DNA from: Soehngenia sp035406565
GTDB taxonomy: Bacteria > Bacillota > Clostridia > Tissierellales > Tissierellaceae
DNA: 6,525 bases
Assembly: GCA_035406565.1 (NCBI GenBank)
Contig: DAONLG010000080.1
Location: forward strand, 1-6,525
Direction: 5' to 3'
The notes under the pieces are model-generated. The model was not told the DNA's origin and did no database searches. It saw only the letters and a list, made by a program, of their open reading frames with translations. Position numbers and translations under genes: made by a program. This document shows positions 1 to 6,525 of this stretch, in pieces (positions within the stretch are counted from its first letter, which is position 1; every line of letters begins with the position of its first letter).

Positions 1-1708
1 ATTTTTTACCTCCAATTAAAGCCTGATAGGCTGATTTAGAATCTATTTGTTGCATTACCATTTCCATTATTTTTGATAATTCTTCTTTGCTATACTGTGC
101 TATTCTATCTTTAACTATTGGAATCATTGATGCACTCATTGATAGTTCATCAATACCCATACCAACAAGTATCATCGCATAGTCAGGATCACCTGCTGTT
201 TCACCACATACTCCAACTTCGATGTGATTCTTCTTTGCAGACTCAATTGTCATCTTTATTAATCTCAAAATGCTTGGATGATAAGGATCGTAAAGGTATG
301 AAACGTTTTTATTCATTCTATCAACTGCACAACTATATTGTATTAAATCATTAGTTCCAATGCTAAAGAAATCTACCTCCTTTGCTAAAATATCTGATGA
401 AATAGCCGCAGCTGGTATCTCAATCATTATTCCAACTTCTATATTTTCATCAAAATCTACCTTTTCTTGTTTTAATTCATTTTTAGCTTGTTGTATTAAT
501 TTTTTACTTTCTAATATCTCTTCTAGATTGCTGATCATCGGTAACATGATTTTAACTTTTCCGAATGCACTAGCTCTTAGTATTGCTCTTAATTGTGTTT
601 TAAATATTTCTTTATTTTGCAAGCAAAATCTAATTGCTCTAAGACCTAAAAATGGGTTCATTTCCTCCGGGAACTTGTAATACGGTAACATCTTATCTCC
701 GCCAATATCTAAAGTTCTAATGATTACTTCATTTGGAATCAATTTAACTATTTGACTATAATACTCAAATTGTTCTTCTTCAGTAGGGAAATGATCACTA
801 TTCATGTATATTAGTTCAGTTCTTAGTAATCCTATTCCAAAGCCACCATTTTCTTTAACAAACATAGCTTCTTCGCTTGACCCAACATTACCAAATACCT
901 TTACTTCGTGGCCATCTTTTGTCAAGCATTTCTTATCCTTATATGATGATAGTCTTATTTTTTCTTTGCTTTGTTCTTCTTCTAATTTAGAATAATATTT
1001 TAATTGTTCTTCTGAAGGATTAACAATTATCTCTGTATTATCACAATCCATTATAACAATTGAATTATCTTTTATTGAGTTTAAAGCTCCTTCTACACCT
1101 ACTAATGTTGGAATACCTTTCGCTTTTGCAACAATAGCAGCATGACTAGTTATGCTACCTTCTTCAAGAATTATGCCTTTAATATAATTATTAAGTTGGA
1201 CAGTCTCGGATGGTTTAAGATCTTTAGCTACAATGATTGTATCCTTTGATACATTGCCTATGCTTTGATTTTCTATTCCTAATAAATTTCGTAGAAGAGT
1301 ATCTGTAACATCAATTATGTCTTTAGCACGAGCTTTAAGATATTCATCTTGTATTTTCATAAAAGTGTTGACAATCTCATTTCTTGCCTCTAGAACAGCA
1401 TATTCAGCATTAACAAAATCTGAATTTATTTTATTAATTACTAAATCGATAAACATTGGATCATTAGCCATGTCAAGATGAGCTTCAAAAATTTGTGCTT
1501 CACTTAAACCGACTGTTGACATAGCCCTATCTTTAATTCGTTCGATATCTTCAATTGTTTTCTTATGAGCTTCTTTAAATTTGTTTACTTCTCGTTCCAC
1601 ACTATCTTTGCTAATTATGTTCTTTTCAATCATTTTTTCTATATTTTGTTCTTTTAATACAAATGCAGATCCTATAGCAACTCCACCATATACTTTTTTC
1701 CCCTTCAT
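1..1708 (-). CDS. ptsI: Phosphoenolpyruvate-protein phosphotransferase (PTS enzyme I), 3' end cut by window edge
   Basis: Cytoplasmic enzyme I takes the phosphoryl group from phosphoenolpyruvate and passes it to HPr, the first step of PTS sugar uptake. The reading frame is open from ATG at 1708 to base 1, giving 569 whole codons without a stop. Family proteins are about 570-575 residues, so only the last codons or just the stop are missing. Visible landmarks: N-terminal YGGVAIGSAFV; a helical HPr-binding region, about residues 25-145; the phosphohistidine motif GSITSHAAI with His189; GIGLLRTE with Arg296; RTLDIGGDK at 331-339; the Mg-ligand regions MIEIPAA (Glu430) and GTNDLIQY (Asp454); Arg464; and CGETAGD with Cys501. 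These positions match the E. coli enzyme almost residue for residue (family knowledge). The start is supported by GGAGG at 1715-1719, six bases upstream. The gene has its own promoter and is separated from the peptidase operon by a terminator. No ptsH is visible. The identification is very secure. Confidence 0.97.
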   Translation of the reverse strand, partial: MKGKKVYGGVAIGSAFVLKEQNIEKMIEKNIISKDSVEREVNKFKEAHKKTIEDIERIKDRAMSTVGLSEAQIFEAHLDMANDPMFIDLVINKINSDFVNAEYAVLEARNEIVNTFMKIQDEYLKARAKDIIDVTDTLLRNLLGIENQSIGNVSKDTIIVAKDLKPSETVQLNNYIKGIILEEGSITSHAAIVAKAKGIPTLVGVEGALNSIKDNSIVIMDCDNTEIIVNPSEEQLKYYSKLEEEQSKEKIRLSSYKDKKCLTKDGHEVKVFGNVGSSEEAMFVKENGGFGIGLLRTELIYMNSDHFPTEEEQFEYYSQIVKLIPNEVIIRTLDIGGDKMLPYYKFPEEMNPFLGLRAIRFCLQNKEIFKTQLRAILRASAFGKVKIMLPMISNLEEILESKKLIQQAKNELKQEKVDFDENIEVGIMIEIPAAAISSDILAKEVDFFSIGTNDLIQYSCAVDRMNKNVSYLYDPYHPSILRLIKMTIESAKKNHIEVGVCGETAGDPDYAMILVGMGIDELSMSASMIPIVKDRIAQYSKEELSKIMEMVMQQIDSKSAYQALIGGKK

Positions 1709-1767
1709 TTTTAACCTCCAGATCTATGATTTAATTTGACATGTTATGCTCGTTTATGATTGTTTTA

Positions 1768-1796
1768 ATTCTATCATAATATATACCACTATTCAA
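1768..1796 (-). promoter_or_regulatory. Sigma-A-type promoter of ptsI
   Basis: Read on the minus strand, TTGAAT (1791-1796) is followed after exactly 17 bases by TAGAAT (1768-1773), each one or two mismatches from the consensus. An overlapping TATGAT just upstream is an alternative -10. Transcription would start near 1761 and leave a leader of about 50 bases before the ptsI ATG. An AT-rich tract lies upstream of the -35. I see no antiterminator-type stem-loop or cre-like operator in the leader, so the promoter looks simple. This is sequence pattern only; no start site has been measured. Confidence 0.75.
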
Positions 1797-1839
1797 CAAA
1801 AAAATAACTAAAAATTAAAATTTGTATCATTAAATAAGT

Positions 1840-1873
1840 AAAGCCTCGGATATTGTTTTAACACCAAGGCTTT
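1840..1873 (-). terminator. Rho-independent terminator of the M42 peptidase operon
   Basis: The minus-strand RNA can form a 10-bp stem, AAAGCCUUGG against CCGAGGCUUU, with a 14-base AU-rich loop and a following U-rich run (ACUUAUUU). It begins 15 bases after the stop codon of the third peptidase gene. One position pairs G with U in the minus-strand RNA but would be a C-A mismatch in plus-strand RNA, which supports minus-strand termination. It separates the peptidase operon from ptsI. Confidence 0.8.
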
Positions 1874-1888
1874 TAAAAACTTTTAAGA

Positions 1889-2869
1889 CTATTGAATATA
1901 GGATTTTATAAGTTCCAGACACATTTTCACATCATCTTTAGACACCATTTCTGATTGAGAGTGTGTATATCTACAAGGTATAGATATTGCTCCTGTCTTT
2001 ACCCCTGATTTAGACATATGAATAGCTCCTGCATCTGTACCGCCATGTTCTAAAACTTCTATCTGATATTTTATATCCTTTTTTTCTGCTAATTCAATCA
2101 AAGAGTTTTTTATCTCTTTATGAGCTATGAATGAATAATCCATAGCTTTTATGGCTGCTCCATTAAATAATTTTACGTTAAGTCTTTCATTCTTTGGTGT
2201 GTCGAATGTTGGTGTTACATCAATTGCTAACCCAATATCAGGATCAATTGAGAATGCTGCAGTTTTTGCACCTCTTATTCCTACTTCTTCTTGTACAGTA
2301 AAAACAAAGTATAAGTCATATGAATTACTTGTGATATTTTTAATTGTTTCAATTAATATATAACAACCTATTCTATCATCTAAATATGGAGAAATGATTA
2401 CTTTTTCAGTTTCTAAGAATTCATTTTGAAAGATACAAATATCTCCAATTTTTACATTCTTCATTGTATCTTCTCTTCCATCAGTCCCTATGTCAATATA
2501 CAATTTCTCAATTTTTAACTTATCATTTTTTTCTATTTTTTCTGAGCAAACTACTCCTATTGTTCCATTTTCAAATCTTACTCTATAGCCTAAAATAAGG
2601 TTTGGATTTATTCCCCCTATGTTAGTAAATCTAATAAATCCTTTTTCATCTATATCTATTACCATCAAACCTATCTGATCCATATGTGATGATATCATCA
2701 TTTTCTTGCCAGATCCTCTTTTATGTGCAATTAAATTACCAAGAACATCTATTTTTATTTCATCAACATATTCTTTGATTTCATTTACTATTAGATTTCT
2801 TATCATTTCTTCTCTCGACGAAGGTCCATAAGTTGTCACGACTTTTTTTAATAAGTTAGAATCTATCAT
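1889..2869 (-). CDS. M42-family metallo-aminopeptidase, third paralog of the cassette
   Basis: This is a cytoplasmic dinuclear-metal aminopeptidase of the M42 (TET / glutamyl aminopeptidase, 'FrvX/CelM') family, which trims residues from peptide N-termini. Counting from the ATG at 2869 it has 326 residues, slightly short for a family of about 330-360. The expected metal and catalytic residues are all present: His62 and Asp64 in SSHMDQIG, Asp164 in YLDDRIG, Glu194-Glu195 in VQEEVGIRGA, Asp217 in LAIDVTPT and His303 in RYTHS. GGTDAGAIHMS is also typical. An in-frame GTG at 2884 would add five residues, but the GAGGGGG ribosome binding site lies between the two, so ATG at 2869 is the better start. 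The gene overlaps the preceding one by 14 bases and ends just before a terminator, making it the last gene of the operon. Its PDZ-like domain lacks the KPPH-type motif of the other two copies. The substrate cannot be read from sequence; old 'endoglucanase' labels for this family are misleading. Confidence 0.93.
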   Translation of the reverse strand: MIDSNLLKKVVTTYGPSSREEMIRNLIVNEIKEYVDEIKIDVLGNLIAHKRGSGKKMMISSHMDQIGLMVIDIDEKGFIRFTNIGGINPNLILGYRVRFENGTIGVVCSEKIEKNDKLKIEKLYIDIGTDGREDTMKNVKIGDICIFQNEFLETEKVIISPYLDDRIGCYILIETIKNITSNSYDLYFVFTVQEEVGIRGAKTAAFSIDPDIGLAIDVTPTFDTPKNERLNVKLFNGAAIKAMDYSFIAHKEIKNSLIELAEKKDIKYQIEVLEHGGTDAGAIHMSKSGVKTGAISIPCRYTHSQSEMVSKDDVKMCLELIKSYIQ

Positions 2870-3893
2870 TTTTTTCCCCCTCACAAAGAATTGGCACTAA
2901 ATGTTTTAATAATAAAACTGTATTATAATAATCATCCTTTTTCATCAATGATGCAGTACTGTGTATATACCTTGTGGCTAAAGATATTGCTAATGTTTTT
3001 GATCCTGTTCTAGAAACTTGAATCTCTCCAGCATCATTCCCACCACTTGAAGTTTTTCTATATTGATATGGTATATTATTCTTCTTTGCAATATCAACTG
3101 TAATTTCTCTTAATTTGTGATCGTATAAAGAGTGTCTGTCAACTAATGAAATTACGGGTCCATATCCTAATTTTGTAGGTATTAAATGTGAATCTAATTC
3201 TGGCATCTCATAGCAAACAGTTCCTTCTATTATAACGCTTACATCTGGGTTTATACTGTAAGCAGCTGGTCCCGCACCAACTAAACCAACTTCTTCCATA
3301 ACTGTAAAAGCAGCATAAAAATCATACTCAATATTGTTGTCCTTTATCAAATCTATAAGTATTGAGCAGCCAACTCTGTCATCTAAAGCTTTTGCTTTAA
3401 TATATCCATCACCAAATTCCTCATATTTAGTATTAAAAGCAATATAGTCGCCTATTTCTACTAGCTGTTCTGCTTCATTCTTGTTGTCTGCACCAATATC
3501 TATATATAAGTCTTCTAGAGGAATGGTATTGTCTCTCTCATTATTTTTTTGTAAATGAATTGGTTTAGCACCTATTACCCCTGGAACTCTTTTGCTGCCG
3601 ATATTTACAGTTTTTGAAACTAAAACTCTTTTGTCTATACCCCCTACAGTAGTAAATTTAATAAACCCTTGTTCATCGATATCAGTTACGATAAGACCTA
3701 CTTCATCCATATGTGCAGCAAATAATACTTTATTTTTTGATTTTTTTATTCCTTTCTTATGGACAATTAGATTTCCAATTTTATCAATTTTAATTTCATC
3801 TGTGTATTGCTCAACTTCTTTAAAAATTAGATCTCTCACTTCTTTTTCGTTACCAGATACGCCATTAGCTTGAGTTAATATTTCTAATAACAT
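2856..3893 (-). CDS. M42-family metallo-aminopeptidase, middle paralog, with Glu at one metal-ligand position
   Basis: A 345-residue M42 aminopeptidase, full length for the family. Landmarks: GVSGNEKEVR near the N-terminus; His61 and Asp63 in AAHMDEVG; a PDZ-like insert, about residues 70-160, with GVIGAKPIHL and LYIDIGA; Asp171 in ALDDRVG; Glu200-Glu201 in VMEEVGLVGA; GGNDAGEIQVS; and His311 in RYIHS. At the position where the other two copies have Asp (AIDV), this one has Glu223 in VIIEGT. As I recall, an Asp/Glu alternation is seen here across M42 proteins, so activity is expected, perhaps with different metal or substrate preference. The ATG at 3893 follows GGAGG (3901-3905) by seven bases and overlaps the upstream gene by 10 bases, so translation is probably coupled. 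There is no signal peptide, so the protein should be cytoplasmic. The family call is secure; the substrate is unknown. Confidence 0.94.
   Translation of the reverse strand: MLLEILTQANGVSGNEKEVRDLIFKEVEQYTDEIKIDKIGNLIVHKKGIKKSKNKVLFAAHMDEVGLIVTDIDEQGFIKFTTVGGIDKRVLVSKTVNIGSKRVPGVIGAKPIHLQKNNERDNTIPLEDLYIDIGADNKNEAEQLVEIGDYIAFNTKYEEFGDGYIKAKALDDRVGCSILIDLIKDNNIEYDFYAAFTVMEEVGLVGAGPAAYSINPDVSVIIEGTVCYEMPELDSHLIPTKLGYGPVISLVDRHSLYDHKLREITVDIAKKNNIPYQYRKTSSGGNDAGEIQVSRTGSKTLAISLATRYIHSTASLMKKDDYYNTVLLLKHLVPILCEGEKNDRF
2876..2882 (-). promoter_or_regulatory. Ribosome binding site that fixes the start of the third M42 gene
   Basis: GAGGGGG on the minus strand sits six bases before ATG at 2869 and inside the end of the second peptidase gene. 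It lies downstream of the alternative GTG at 2884, so it can only serve the ATG. This shortens the protein by five residues compared with the longest reading frame. Confidence 0.8.
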
Positions 3894-4945
3894 AATTTTT
3901 CCTCCATAAAACTGTAGTTATTTTTTTTAGCATTCTGAATAAAATTTGCTAATAAAATTGAAGTGAATCTAATATCTTTTAAATCGACCAGTTCTACAGA
4001 AGTATGCATGTATCTAAGTGGTACAGAAATGACTAGTGTAGGTATCCCTTCTTTGGTTATTTGAATTGCACAACCATCAGTGCCTGTGGGACCTGGTTCT
4101 ACAGAATGCTGATAAGGAATATTATATTCTTTTGCGACATCTATTAATTGCTTCCTTAGGTTGCTATCTACATTGCCTCCTAAAGTTATTCCAGGACCTT
4201 TCCCTAATGTTAAAGTGTCAGTTTTTTTCAATTCAGGTGTATGGCCAAAACCAACATCTATTGCAATTCCAATATCAGGGTTTATTGAATATGCACTGGT
4301 TATTGCACCACTCATTGTAACTTCCTCTTGCACAGTACACACCATGTATACATCAGGATAGTGGTTAAAGCTATTCAGTCTTTTTGCTAAATCATATAAA
4401 ACTGCTACTCCAACTCGGTCATCCAATGACTTTCCAGCTATTCTGTCATTCATTAAAAGCATAGACTCTCTTTTTATGCTTATAAAATCCCCAATATGTA
4501 CATATTTTATAAGACTTTCTTTGCTATAACCAGTATCGATTATCATGTCTTCTAATTTTAAACTTTTTTCTTCTTCCTCTTTTTCTATCATATGTGGCGG
4601 TTTAGTTCCAATTATTCCAGGTATAACTTTACTTCCATGTACAAATACCTCTTGCCCAACGACAGTTCTTGGATCGATACCACCAACTTCAGTAAATCTC
4701 AAAAATCCATTATTCTCAATTTTTGTTACCATTAGGCCTATTTCATCCATATGAGCAGATAACATTATTTTGAAATCTTCATCATTTGTTCCCTTTTTAC
4801 AAAATATAATATTTCCTAAAGAATCTATTTCAGTGCTATCTACATAATCTTTGAATATGCTTATAATCATATCATATAAATTATACTCTTGTCCGGATAC
4901 CCCACACGAATCAGTTAAAGCCATCAACACTTCTTTAATATCCAT
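3884..4945 (-). CDS. M42-family metallo-aminopeptidase, first paralog of the cassette
   Basis: A 353-residue M42 aminopeptidase and the first gene of the three-peptidase operon. Landmarks: CGVSGQE near residue 15; His65 and Asp67 in SAHMDEIG; the PDZ-like domain with GIIGTKPPHM at about 110-119; Asp175 in SLDDRVG; the catalytic Glu207-Glu208 pair in VQEEVTMSGA; Asp230 in IAIDVGFG; and His314 in RYMHTS. All expected metal and catalytic residues are therefore present. The loop after the Glu pair reads VTMSG rather than the usual VGxRG type. Residues 121-127 form an acidic run, EKEEEEK, in the inserted domain. ATG at 4945 is preceded by AGAGGTG (4951-4957), a good ribosome binding site. A promoter and an inverted repeat lie directly upstream, so the three genes are probably transcribed from here. 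The protein is cytoplasmic; its role is peptide degradation by family, with unknown specificity. Confidence 0.94.
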   Translation of the reverse strand: MDIKEVLMALTDSCGVSGQEYNLYDMIISIFKDYVDSTEIDSLGNIIFCKKGTNDEDFKIMLSAHMDEIGLMVTKIENNGFLRFTEVGGIDPRTVVGQEVFVHGSKVIPGIIGTKPPHMIEKEEEEKSLKLEDMIIDTGYSKESLIKYVHIGDFISIKRESMLLMNDRIAGKSLDDRVGVAVLYDLAKRLNSFNHYPDVYMVCTVQEEVTMSGAITSAYSINPDIGIAIDVGFGHTPELKKTDTLTLGKGPGITLGGNVDSNLRKQLIDVAKEYNIPYQHSVEPGPTGTDGCAIQITKEGIPTLVISVPLRYMHTSVELVDLKDIRFTSILLANFIQNAKKNNYSFMEEKLCY

Positions 4946-4965
4946 TATTTCACCTCTTTACAATG

Positions 4966-4994
4966 ATTATATGAGAAATGGGTTGTATGTACAA
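4966..4994 (-). promoter_or_regulatory. Putative promoter of the three-gene M42 operon
   Basis: On the minus strand TTGTAC (4989-4994) and a perfect TATAAT (4966-4971) are separated by exactly 17 bases. Transcription would start near 4959, giving a very short leader of about 14 bases with the ribosome binding site almost at its 5' end. The -35 lies in the centre of the inverted repeat at 4977-5000, so a protein bound to that repeat would block it. The match to consensus is good, but in AT-rich DNA a chance match is possible. Confidence 0.6.
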
Positions 4995-5000
4995 CCCATT
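4977..5000. repeat. Perfect 10-bp inverted repeat: operator or terminator hairpin
   Basis: AATGGGTTGT (4977-4986) and its exact complement ACAACCCATT (4991-5000) flank a four-base loop. As minus-strand RNA it would form a hairpin 13 bases after the IspH-S1 stop codon, so it may act as that gene's terminator. However, the bases that follow (TCTCATATAAT) are not a real U-tract, so it would be a weak one. As DNA, its dyad covers the -35 and most of the spacer of the M42 promoter, where a repressor operator would be placed. Both roles are possible at once. Confidence 0.75.
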
Positions 5001-5013
5001 AACTCTTTATTAA

Positions 5014-6525
5014 TTATTCTTCATGAGAATTATTTGTCTCATTTTCGATATTCTTATGGCTTAAATTTACCTTTTTATTTTCTTCATCAATATCAACTAT
5101 TTCTACTTTTATTTTATCTCCAATTTTTAATACATCACTTGGCTTTTCAATGTGATCATTGGAAATTTGCGAAACATGCAACAGTCCATCGACTCCATTA
5201 ATTAGTCTTACAAAAGCTCCAAAATCTAATAAATTGACAACTTCGCCCTCAATAACATCTCCAACTTTATAATTCTTAATAAATTCTTCCCAAGGTTCTT
5301 GTAAAGTTTGTTTCAAGCCTAATGAGATTTTTCCCTTCTCTTTATCAATGCTCAATACTTTTACTTCGACTTCTTGACCTTCTTTAAGAACTTCTGAAGG
5401 ATGTTTTATTCTGTACCAAGCCATGTCTGAAATGTGAATCAATCCATCTACTCCACCTACATCTACAAAAGCACCGAAATCAGTAATCCTTTGAACTCTT
5501 CCTTTGATAATATCATTTTCATGTATGTTTTCCCAAAGATTTTTCTTCTTTTTATCTCTTTCTTCCTTTTCTACAGCTTTGCTAGATAATATTAATTTTT
5601 TCTTTTCAACATCAAAATCAATAATCTTGCATTTCAGAGTTTTTCCAACAAATTGATTTAAATCTTTTACAAATTTTACAGATATTTGTGATGCAGGTAT
5701 GAATCCATTTATGCCATTAACTGAAGCAATTAATCCACCTTTAACTGTATTTTTCACTTTTGCTTCAACAATTTCATCATTTTTGAATTTATCTTCCAGT
5801 TTTACCCAATCTTTTAAGTACTCCACACGTTTTGTTGAAAGTACGACATTTCCTTCACCATCATCTAATTTTAAAACATAAACATCAATTTCATCACCCA
5901 CTTTAAACATTTCTTTTGGATTTACATTTGAGTCTTTTGACAGCTCTTCTCTCTGAATAATTCCATCACTCTTATAATTGATGTTTACCATAACTTCATT
6001 ATTTGTTACATATAAAACTGTTCCTTTTAATACATCCCCACGATTAATTCTCTTAAAAGAACTATCTATGGCCTCCATCATTTCATCCTTGTTGAAATTT
6101 TCCATTACCCTAACAGCCTCCTTAATTATCCAATCAGGTGTTGAAGCACCTGCTGTTATACCTATTTTATTAAATTTATTTAATTCTTGCAAAGAAATTT
6201 CTGATATCGATTCTATGAGATATACATTTTTGTTATAAACTCTACTTACATCAGCTAATTTCTTTGTGTTTGAACTATTCTTTCCTCCTAAAACTATCAT
6301 AGCATCAACTTCTTTTGCTAATTCGACAGCAGATTCCTGTCTTAATCTAGTTGCATTACATATTGTATTGAAAATAATAGCTTCATTCGCCTTGTTTTCG
6401 ACAATTTTTGATATTTCGGTAAATTTATCTATATTATTTGTCGTTTGAGATACTATACATACTTTATCCATAAACTCTAAGTTGTTTGCATCTTCAACTG
6501 TATTTACTATATATGCCGCATTGTT
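5014..6525 (-). CDS. ispH: Bifunctional HMBPP reductase (IspH) / S1-domain RNA-binding protein, N-terminus beyond window
   Basis: A fusion protein. The first part is the C-terminal half of IspH (LytB), the iron-sulfur enzyme that makes IPP and DMAPP from HMBPP at the end of the MEP pathway. The rest is a four-domain ribosomal protein S1-like module that binds mRNA. The frame is open from base 6525, giving 503 residues. An internal Met at 6471 is not the start, because IspH-like sequence (NNAAYIV) continues upstream to the edge. IspH landmarks, numbered from the edge: SQTT at 26-29; the cluster cysteine Cys56 in TICNATRLRQ; the substrate-binding SSN at 84-86; and TAGASTPDW with Ser128. S1 repeats lie at about 162-233, 248-318, 335-406 and 420-493; the last two carry the canonical DFGAFV and GLIHIS/GLLHVS motifs. 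The tail is acidic and polar. This fusion is known in Clostridia. The first two cluster cysteines and the active-site histidines are expected upstream and cannot be checked. Confidence 0.96.
   Translation of the reverse strand, partial: NNAAYIVNTVEDANNLEFMDKVCIVSQTTNNIDKFTEISKIVENKANEAIIFNTICNATRLRQESAVELAKEVDAMIVLGGKNSSNTKKLADVSRVYNKNVYLIESISEISLQELNKFNKIGITAGASTPDWIIKEAVRVMENFNKDEMMEAIDSSFKRINRGDVLKGTVLYVTNNEVMVNINYKSDGIIQREELSKDSNVNPKEMFKVGDEIDVYVLKLDDGEGNVVLSTKRVEYLKDWVKLEDKFKNDEIVEAKVKNTVKGGLIASVNGINGFIPASQISVKFVKDLNQFVGKTLKCKIIDFDVEKKKLILSSKAVEKEERDKKKKNLWENIHENDIIKGRVQRITDFGAFVDVGGVDGLIHISDMAWYRIKHPSEVLKEGQEVEVKVLSIDKEKGKISLGLKQTLQEPWEEFIKNYKVGDVIEGEVVNLLDFGAFVRLINGVDGLLHVSQISNDHIEKPSDVLKIGDKIKVEIVDIDEENKKVNLSHKNIENETNNSHEE

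Noticed and set aside
118..995. Plus-strand reading frames of 63-106 codons opposite ptsI
   Set aside because: They lie entirely antisense to a highly conserved gene, show low-complexity Ser/Leu/Phe-rich composition typical of antisense shadows, and have no convincing ribosome binding site.
1731..1742. Three-codon upstream reading frame (ATG TCA AAT TAA) in the ptsI leader
   Set aside because: It has no ribosome binding site, no regulatory codon run and no stem-loop next to it. It is expected by chance in AT-rich leaders.
1709..1888. Possible riboswitch or PTS antiterminator (RAT) site in the intergenic region before ptsI
   Set aside because: Apart from the operon terminator upstream of the promoter, the roughly 50-base leader is too short and unstructured. 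I saw no RAT-like or aptamer-like pairing.
2870..2884. GTG start for the third M42 gene at 2884
   Set aside because: The strong GAGGGGG site lies downstream of this codon and correctly spaced from ATG at 2869. The extra residues (RGKK) simply translate the ribosome binding site.
4066..5201. Plus-strand reading frames opposite the first M42 gene and the end of IspH-S1
   Set aside because: They are antisense shadows of conserved coding sequence with no recognisable domain. The 4851-5201 frame also runs straight through the promoter and inverted repeat.
6266..6471. Apparent ATG start of the IspH-S1 reading frame at 6471
   Set aside because: The same frame stays open to the window edge and encodes IspH-like residues (NNAAYIV...DANNLEF) upstream. 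The Met is internal, and a protein starting there would lack most of the iron-sulfur cluster domain.

Overview
The window is AT-rich (roughly 30% GC by eye) and every recognisable gene lies on the minus strand. Strong purine-rich ribosome binding sites, sigma-A-type promoters, an IspH protein fused to ribosomal S1 domains, and a Firmicutes-like PTS enzyme I all point to a low-GC anaerobic Firmicute of the class Clostridia. I cannot name a genus from the sequence alone.

In transcription order (high to low coordinates) the layout is as follows. (1) The C-terminal 503 residues of a bifunctional IspH-S1 protein, whose N-terminus lies beyond the right edge. (2) A 68-base spacer holding a perfect 10-bp inverted repeat that overlaps a good promoter. 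(3) Three consecutive, paralogous M42-family metallo-aminopeptidases, which overlap each other by 10 and 14 bases and so form one tightly coupled operon. (4) A 180-base intergenic region with a rho-independent terminator for the peptidase operon, followed by a well-formed sigma-A promoter. (5) ptsI (phosphoenolpyruvate-protein phosphotransferase, enzyme I), complete at its start and running off the left edge within one or a few codons of its expected end. It has no stop inside the window.

The window therefore covers three functions: isoprenoid precursor synthesis joined to an S1-type RNA-binding protein, cytoplasmic peptide breakdown by three M42 peptidases, and the entry enzyme of the sugar phosphotransferase system. 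The first and last are housekeeping genes. The most interesting part is the triple M42 cassette: all three copies keep an apparently intact active site, but they differ in a metal-ligand position, in the loop after the catalytic Glu pair and in the PDZ-like domain. That pattern suggests division of labour or mixed assemblies rather than simple redundancy. I found no mobile element, CRISPR array, tRNA, rRNA or convincing riboswitch, and no stretch over 300 bases without a gene.
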